A DNA stretch of 64,000 bases from Allacma fusca. Taxonomy: Eukaryota; Arthropoda; Collembola; Symphypleona; Sminthuridae. The translations under genes and the position numbers were made by a program. Positions 58,050 through 64,000 of the stretch are shown here, piece after piece. Location of the stretch: NCBI GenBank assembly GCA_947179485.1, contig OX359249.1, positions 54,943,402-55,007,401 of the forward strand. Reading direction: 5' to 3'. The notes under the pieces are model-generated. The model was not told the origin of the DNA. It made no database searches and saw nothing but the letters and a program-made list of their open reading frames with translations. Numbering within the stretch: position 1 is the first letter of the stretch; each line of letters begins with the position of its first letter.

Positions 58050-59212
58050 TCACTTTTTCAGGTTAGTAAACCCGTCAGAATCTCTTTCAACTTTGGGAAT
58101 ACACGCGGGCGGTCTGGTAAACCTCAATTCTCGAATTTGAGATGAATCGGAAAACTTTGAAAATAGCTACGAAAATGAAGTGTCGTTGCTCTGGTCACTT
58201 TTTATGGTGTTTGCTGAACTCGTCAGAATCTCTTGATACTTTGGGAATCCACTCAGGCAGTCTGCTTAAGCTCGTATCTCGAATTTACGATGAATCGAAA
58301 AGCTTTTAAATTGCGATAAAATGACGTAGCTCTGGTCACTTTCAAGGGTGTTTAGTGAACCCGCCAGAATCTCTTTCAACTTTGGCAATACACGCGGACG
58401 GTCTGATAAAGCTCAATTTTCGAATTTGAGATGAATCGCGAAAACTGAAAATAGCGATGAAAATGACGTCGTTGCTCTGGTCACTTTTTATGGTGTTTGC
58501 TGAACTCGTTGAAATCCCTTTAGACTTTGGATATAACCGCGGACGGGCTGCTAAAGCTCAATTTTGGAATTTGAGATGAATCCGAAAACTTAGAAAATAG
58601 CGATGAAAATGACGTCGTTGCATTAGTCACTTTTTCAGGTGTTTGCTGAATTCATCAGAATCTCTTTATATTTTGGGAATACACTCGAGCGGTCTGCTAA
58701 AGCTCAATTCTCGAATTCGAGATGAATCGAAAATCTTTGAAAATAGCTATGAAAATGAAGTGTCGTTGCTCTGGGTACTTTTTATGGTGTTTGCTGAACT
58801 CGTTGAAATCCCTTTAGACTTTGGCAATACACGCGGACGGTCTGCTAAAGCTCAATTTTCGAATTTGAGATGAATCCGAAAACTTAGAAAATAGCGATGA
58901 AAATGACGTCGTTGCATTAGTCACTTTTTCAGGTGTTTGCTGAAATCATCAGAATCTTTTTATATTTTATGAATACACGCGGGCGGTCTGCTAAAGCTCA
59001 ACTCTCGAATTTGAGATGAATCGGAAAACTGAAAATAACTACGAAAATGAAGTGTCGTTGCTCTGGTCACTTTTTCAGGTGTTTGCTGCACTCATCAGAT
59101 TCTCTTTATATTTTGGGAATACACGCGGGCGGTCTGCTAAAGCTCAATTTTCGAATTTGAGATGAATCCGAAAACTTAAAAAATAGCGATGAAAATGACG
59201 TCGTTGCATAAG
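58050..59212 (+). repeat. 8-monomer unit with G in place of C* (1163 bp)
   Basis: The order is G (58050-58194), H (58195-58335), I', J, C, E, A, B. This is the only G between 35142 and the right edge. Its H has the old 'aatccactcaggcag' allele, whereas all other H monomers from 30490 onwards have 'aatcctctcaggcag'. It looks like an island of the older F-G-H arrangement inside the 1166-bp array. Confidence 0.95.
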
Positions 59213-60378
59213 TCACTTTTTCAGGTGTTTGCTGAATTCATCAGAATCTCTTTATATTTTGGGAATACACTCGAGCGGTCTGCTAAAGCTCAATTCTCGA
59301 ATTCGAGATGAATCGAAAATCTTTGAAAATAGCTACGAAAATGAAGTGTCGTTGCTCTGGTCACTTTTTATGGTGTTTGCTGAACTCGTCAGAATCTCTT
59401 GATACTTTGGGAATCCTCTCAGGCAGTCTGCTTAAGCTCGTATCTCGAATTTACGATGAATCGAAAAGCTTTTAAATTGCGATAAAATGACGTAGCTCTG
59501 GTCACTTTCAAGGGTGTTTAGTGAACCCGCCAGAATCTCTTTCAACTTTGGCAATACACGCGGACGGTCTGATAAAGCTCAATTTTCGAATTTGAGATGA
59601 ATCGCGAAAACTGAAAATAGCGATGAAAATGACGTCGTTGCTCTGGTCACTTTTTATGGTGTTTGCTGAACTCGTTGAAATCCCTTTAGACTTTGGATAT
59701 AACCGCGGACGGGCTGCTAAAGCTCAATTTTGGAATTTGAGATGAATCCGAAAACTTAGAAAATAGCGATGAAAATGACGTCGTTGCATTAGTCACTTTT
59801 TCAGGTGTTTGCTGAATTCATCAGAATCTCTTTATATTTTGGGAATACACTCGAGCGGTCTGCTAAAGCTCAATTCTCGAATTCGAGATGAATCGAAAAT
59901 CTTTGAAAATAGCTATGAAAATGAAGTGTCGTTGCTCTGGGTACTTTTTATGGTGTTTGCTGAACTCGTTGAAATCCCTTTAGACTTTGGCAATACACGC
60001 GGACGGTCTGCTAAAGCTCAATTTTCGAATTTGAGATGAATCCGAAAACTTAGAAAATAGCGATGAAAATGACGTCGTTGCATTAGTCACTTTTTCAGGT
60101 GTTTGCTGAAATCATCAGAATCTTTTTATATTTTATGAATACACGCGGGCGGTCTGCTAAAGCTCAACTCTCGAATTTGAGATGAATCGGAAAACTGAAA
60201 ATAACTACGAAAATGAAGTGTCGTTGCTCTGGTCACTTTTTCAGGTGTTTGCTGCACTCATCAGATTCTCTTTATATTTTGGGAATACACGCGGGCGGTC
60301 TGCTAAAGCTCAATTTTCGAATTTGAGATGAATCCGAAAACTTAAAAAATAGCGATGAAAATGACGTCGTTGCATAAG
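59213..60378 (+). repeat. 8-monomer HOR unit (1166 bp), copy 8
   Basis: Return to the canonical order C*-H-I'-J-C-E-A-B with the 'aatcctctcaggcag' H allele. No private changes were seen. Confidence 0.97.
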
Positions 60379-61838
60379 TCACTTTTTCAGGTGTTTGCTG
60401 AATTCATCAGAATCTCTTTATATTTTGGGAATACACTCGAGCGGTCTGCTAAAGCTCAATTCTCGAATTCGAGATGAATCGAAAATCTTTGAAAATAGCT
60501 ACGAAAATGAAGTGTCGTTGCTCTGGTCACTTTTTATGGTGTTTGCTGAACTCGTCAGAATCTCTTGATACTTTGGGAATCCTCTCAGGCAGTCTGCTTA
60601 AGCTCGTATCTCGAATTTACGATGAATCGAAAAGCTTTTAAATTGCGATAAAATGACGTAGCTCTGGTCACTTTCAAGGGTGTTTAGTGAACCCGCCAGA
60701 ATCTCTTTCAACTTTGGCAATACACGCGGACGGTCTGATAAAGCTCAATTTTCGAATTTGAGATGAATCGCGAAAACTGAAAATAGCGATGAAAATGACG
60801 TCGTTGCTCTGGTCACTTTTTATGGTGTTTGCTGAACTCGTTGAAATCCCTTTAGACTTTGGATATAACCGCGGACGGGCTGCTAAAGCTCAATTTTGGA
60901 ATTTGAGATGACTCCGAAAACTTAGAAAATAGCGATGAAAATGACGTCGTTGCATTAGTCACTTTTTCAGGTGTTTGCTGAATTCATCAGAATCTCTTTA
61001 TATTTTGGGAATACACTCGAGCGGTCTGCTAAAGCTCAATTCTCGAATTCGAGATGAATCGAAAATCTTTGAAAATAGCTATGAAAATGAAGTGTCGTTG
61101 CTCTGGGTACTTTTTATGGTGTTTGCTGAACTCGTTGAAATCCCTTTAGACTTTGGCAATACACGCGGACGGTCTGCTAAAGCTCAATTTTCGAATTTGA
61201 GATGAATCGGAAAACTTAGAAAATAGCGATGAAAATGACGTCGTTGCATTAGTCACTTTTTCAGGTGTTTGCTGAATTCATCAGAATCTCTTTATATTTT
61301 GGGAATACACTCGAGCGGTCTGCTAAAGCTCAATTCTCGAATTCGAGATGAATCGAAAATCTTTGAAAATAGCTATGAAAATGAAGTGTCGTTGCTCTGG
61401 GTACTTTTTATGGTGTTTGCTGAACTCGTCGAAATCTCTTTCAACTTTGGGAATACACGCGGGCTGTCTGCCAAAGCTCAATTCTCGAATTTGAGATGAA
61501 TCCGAAAACTTAGAAAATAGCGATGAAAATGACGTCGTTGCATTAGTCACTTTTTCAGGTGTTTGCTAAAATCATCAGAATCTTTTTATATTTTATGAAT
61601 ACACGCGGGCGGTCTGCTAAAGCTCAACTCTCGAATTTGAGATGAATCGGAAAACTGAAAATAACTACGAAAATGAAGTGTCGTTGCTCTGGTCACTTTT
61701 TCAGGTGTTTGCTGCACTCATCAGATTCTCTTTATATTTTGGGAATACACGCGGGCGGTCTGCTAAAGCTCAATTTTCGAATTTGAGATGAATCCGAAAA
61801 CTTAAAAAATAGCGATGAAAATGACGTCGTTGCATAAG
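60379..61838 (+). repeat. 10-monomer unit (1460 bp): 8-mer plus a C-D dimer
   Basis: The order is C*, H, I', J, C, E, C, D, A, B. The additional C-D (61253-61546) adds 294 bp. Its D has the 'gctgtctgccaaagctc' body that the 1166-bp unit lacks. Private changes are 'gagatgactccg' in J (near 60910) and 'gtttgctaaaatc' in A (near 61566). Confidence 0.96.
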
Positions 61839-63004
61839 TCACTTTTTCAGGTGTTTGCTGAATTCATCAGAATCTCTTTATATTTTGGGAATACACTCGA
61901 GCGGTCTGCTAAAGCTCAATTCTCGAATTCGAGATGAATCGAAAATCTTTGAAAATAGCTACGAAAATGAAGTGTCGTTGCTCTGGTCACTTTTTATGGT
62001 GTTTGCTGAACTCGTCAGAATCTCTTGATACTTTGGGAATCCTCTCAGGCAGTCTGCTTAAGCTCGTATCTCGAATTTACGATGAATCGAAAAGCTTTTA
62101 AATTGCGATAAAATGACGTAGCTCTGGTCACTTTCAAGGGTGTTTAGTGAACCCGCCAGAATCTCTTTCAACTTTGGCAATACACGCGGACGGTCTGATA
62201 AAGCTCAATTTTCGAATTTGAGATGAATCGCGAAAACTGAAAATAGCGATGAAAATGACGTCGTTGCTCTGGTCACTTTTTATGGTGTTTGCTGAACTCG
62301 TTGAAATCCCTTTAGACTTTGGATATAACCGCGGACGGGCTGCTAAAGCTCAATTTTGGAATTTGAGATGAATCCGAAAACTTAGAAAATAGCGATGAAA
62401 ATGACGTCGTTGCATTAGTCACTTTTTCAGGTGTTTGCTGAATTCATCAGAATCTCTTTATATTTTGGGAATACACTCGAGCGGTCTGCTAAAGCTCAAT
62501 TCTCGAATTCGAGATGAATCGAAAATCTTTGAAAATAGCTATGAAAATGAAGTGTCGTTGCTCTGGGTACTTTTTATGGTGTTTGCTGAACTCGTTGAAA
62601 TCCCTTTAGACTTTGGCAATACACGCGGACGGTCTGCTAAAGCTCAATTTTCGAATTTGAGATGAATCCGAAAACTTAGAAAATAGCGATGAAAATGACG
62701 TCGTTGCATTAGTCACTTTTTCAGGTGTTTGCTGAAATCATCAGAATCTTTTTATATTTTATGAATACACGCGGGCGGTCTGCTAAAGCTCAACTCTCGA
62801 ATTTGAGATGAATCGGAAAACTGAAAATAACTACGAAAATGAAGTGTCGTTGCTCTGGTCACTTTTTCAGGTGTTTGCTGCACTCATCAGATTCTCTTTA
62901 TATTTTGGGAATACACGCGGGCGGTCTGCTAAAGCTCAATTTTCGAATTTGAGATGAATCCGAAAACTTAAAAAATAGCGATGAAAATGACGTCGTTGCA
63001 TAAG
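61839..63004 (+). repeat. 8-monomer HOR unit (1166 bp), copy 9
   Basis: Canonical order C*-H-I'-J-C-E-A-B with no private changes seen. The two single-base changes of the preceding 10-mer are absent. Confidence 0.97.
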
Positions 63005-64000
63005 TCACTTTTTCAGGTGTTTGCTGAATTCATCAGAATCTCTTTATATTTTGGGAATACACTCGAGCGGTCTGCTAAAGCTCAATTCTCGAATTCGAGA
63101 TGAATCGAAAATCTTTGAAAATAGCTACGAAAATGAAGTGTCGTTGCTCTGGTCACTTTTTATGGTGTTTGCTGAACTCGTCAGAATCTCTTGATACTTT
63201 GGGAATCCTCTCAGGCAGTCTGCTTAAGCTCGTATCTCGAATTTACGATGAATCGAAAAGCTTTTAAATTGCGATAAAATGACGTAGCTCTGGTCACTTT
63301 CAAGGGTGTTTAGTGAACCCGCCAGAATCTCTTTCAACTTTGGCAATACACGCGGACGGTCTGATAAAGCTCAATTTTCGAATTTGAGATGAATCGCGAA
63401 AACTGAAAATAGCGATGAAAATGACGTCGTTGCTCTGGTCACTTTTTATGGTGTTTGCTGAACTCGTTGAAATCCCTTTAGACTTTGGATATAACCGCGG
63501 ACGGGCTGCTAAAGCTCAATTTTGGAATTTGAGATGAATCCGAAAACTTAGAAAATAGCGATGAAAATGACGTCGTTGCATTAGTCACTTTTTCAGGTGT
63601 TTGCTGAATTCATCAGAATCTCTTTATATTTTGGGAATACACTCGAGCGGTCTGCTAAAGCTCAATTCTCGAATTCGAGATGAATCGAAAATCTTTGAAA
63701 ATAGCTATGAAAATGAAGTGTCGTTGCTCTGGGTACTTTTTATGGTGTTTGCTGAACTCGTTGAAATCCCTTTAGACTTTGGCAATACACGCGGACGGTC
63801 TGCTAAAGCTCAATTTTCGAATTTGAGATGAATCCGAAAACTTAGAAAATAGCGATGAAAATGACGTCGTTGCATTAGTCACTTTTTCAGGTGTTTGCTG
63901 AAATCATCAGAATCTTTTTATATTTTATGAATACACGCGGGCGGTCTGCTAAAGCTCAACTCTCGAATTTGAGATGAATCGGAAAACTGAAAATAACTAC
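63005..64000 (+). repeat. 8-monomer HOR unit, cut by the window edge
   Basis: C* (63005), H (63153), I' (63294), J (63439), C (63585), E (63733), then the first 122 bp of A (63879-64000). The array evidently continues beyond the window. Confidence 0.97.

Larger units (their letters stand above)
1..64000 (+). repeat. Satellite DNA array with higher-order repeat organisation, whole window
   Basis: Every base read falls in a head-to-tail monomer of about 141-148 bp, beginning (in the phase chosen here) with 'tcactttt' or 'gtactttt'. Conserved landmarks recur in most monomers: 'gaatctctttatattttggg', 'aatacacgcggg', 'tctgctaaagctcaatt', 'gaatttgagatgaatc' and a 'gaaaat'-rich tail. At least a dozen diverged monomer classes occur in fixed orders, and multimers of 8 to 22 monomers repeat almost unchanged, which defines a HOR array. 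No inverted monomers, unique spacers or transposon insertions were seen. Monomer length is close to the 147 bp of a nucleosome core. In known genomes such arrays lie at centromeres, pericentromeres or heterochromatic sex or B chromosomes. Which applies here cannot be told. Both array ends are outside the window. Confidence 0.98.

Noticed and set aside
1-64000. CRISPR array
   Set aside because: There are no short identical repeats separated by unique spacers. The repeat is about 146 bp, continuous and diverged into classes.
1-64000. Transposon, LTR element or rRNA/tRNA gene inside the array
   Set aside because: I found no interruption of the monomer order by foreign sequence, no terminal repeats or target-site duplications, and no tRNA or rRNA landmarks on either strand.

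Overview
The whole window is one uninterrupted tandem satellite DNA array. From base 1 to base 64000 every base I read belongs to a head-to-tail monomer of about 141-148 bp (roughly 440 monomers, all in the same orientation). There are no protein-coding genes, RNA genes, transposon insertions, CRISPR arrays or unique spacers. The layout, diverged monomer classes arranged in longer nearly identical multimers, is a higher-order repeat (HOR) organisation. It is typical of eukaryotic centromeric or pericentromeric heterochromatin assembled from long reads. The species cannot be named from the sequence. A hand count of one C monomer gives about 37% GC with CpG at roughly its expected frequency (6 seen, about 5 expected). 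That argues against long-term heavy CpG methylation and fits an invertebrate or similar lineage better than a vertebrate or plant, but this is inference.

I phased monomers arbitrarily at the conserved 'tcactttt' and named classes by diagnostic bases. A (tgctgaaatcatc, 146 bp), B (gctgcactcatcagattc, 146), C (cactcgagcgg, 148), D (gctgtctgccaaagctc, 144 or 146), E (gttgaaatccctttagac, 146), F1-F5 (a 724-bp five-monomer cassette), G (ggttagtaaacccgtc, 145), H (tcttgatactttggg, 141), I (cggacggtctgataaag, 146), I' (I with gaatcgcgaaaactg, 145), J (ggatataaccgcggacggg, 146) and C* (C body with a G-type tail, 148). Most monomers pair as a 'gaagtgtcg...ctctgg'-tailed monomer followed by a 'gacgtcg...at(t/a)ag'-tailed one, which suggests an ancestral dimer of about 294 bp.

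Layout: (1) 1-8760 is dominated by a 9-monomer, 1310-bp HOR, G-H-I-A-B-C-E-C-D, with 7-mer and 6-mer deletion forms. (2) 8761-14432 introduces the F1-F5 cassette in two tandem 14-mers of 2034 bp. (3) 14433-20426 holds a 22-mer of 3217 bp and a second, 19-monomer copy. (4) 20427-26565 is a mosaic of A-B-C-D/E dimers and tetramers (586 bp) in which I' and a J precursor first appear. (5) 26566-37331 holds F-containing HORs of 21, 17, 15 and 21 monomers (3055, 2473, 2179, 3059 bp). (6) 37332-64000 loses intact F cassettes and is dominated by an 8-monomer, 1166-bp HOR, C*-H-I'-J-C-E-A-B. It is interrupted by a 15-mer, a 24-mer and a segment duplicated at an offset of 14005 bp.

The window reads as a record of unequal exchange: reciprocal chimeric monomers, private variants shared at HOR-length offsets, local 440-bp and 586-bp amplifications, and a left-to-right replacement of one HOR family by another. 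All coordinates come from reading by eye. Identities between units are visual, not computed, and the true array ends lie outside the window.
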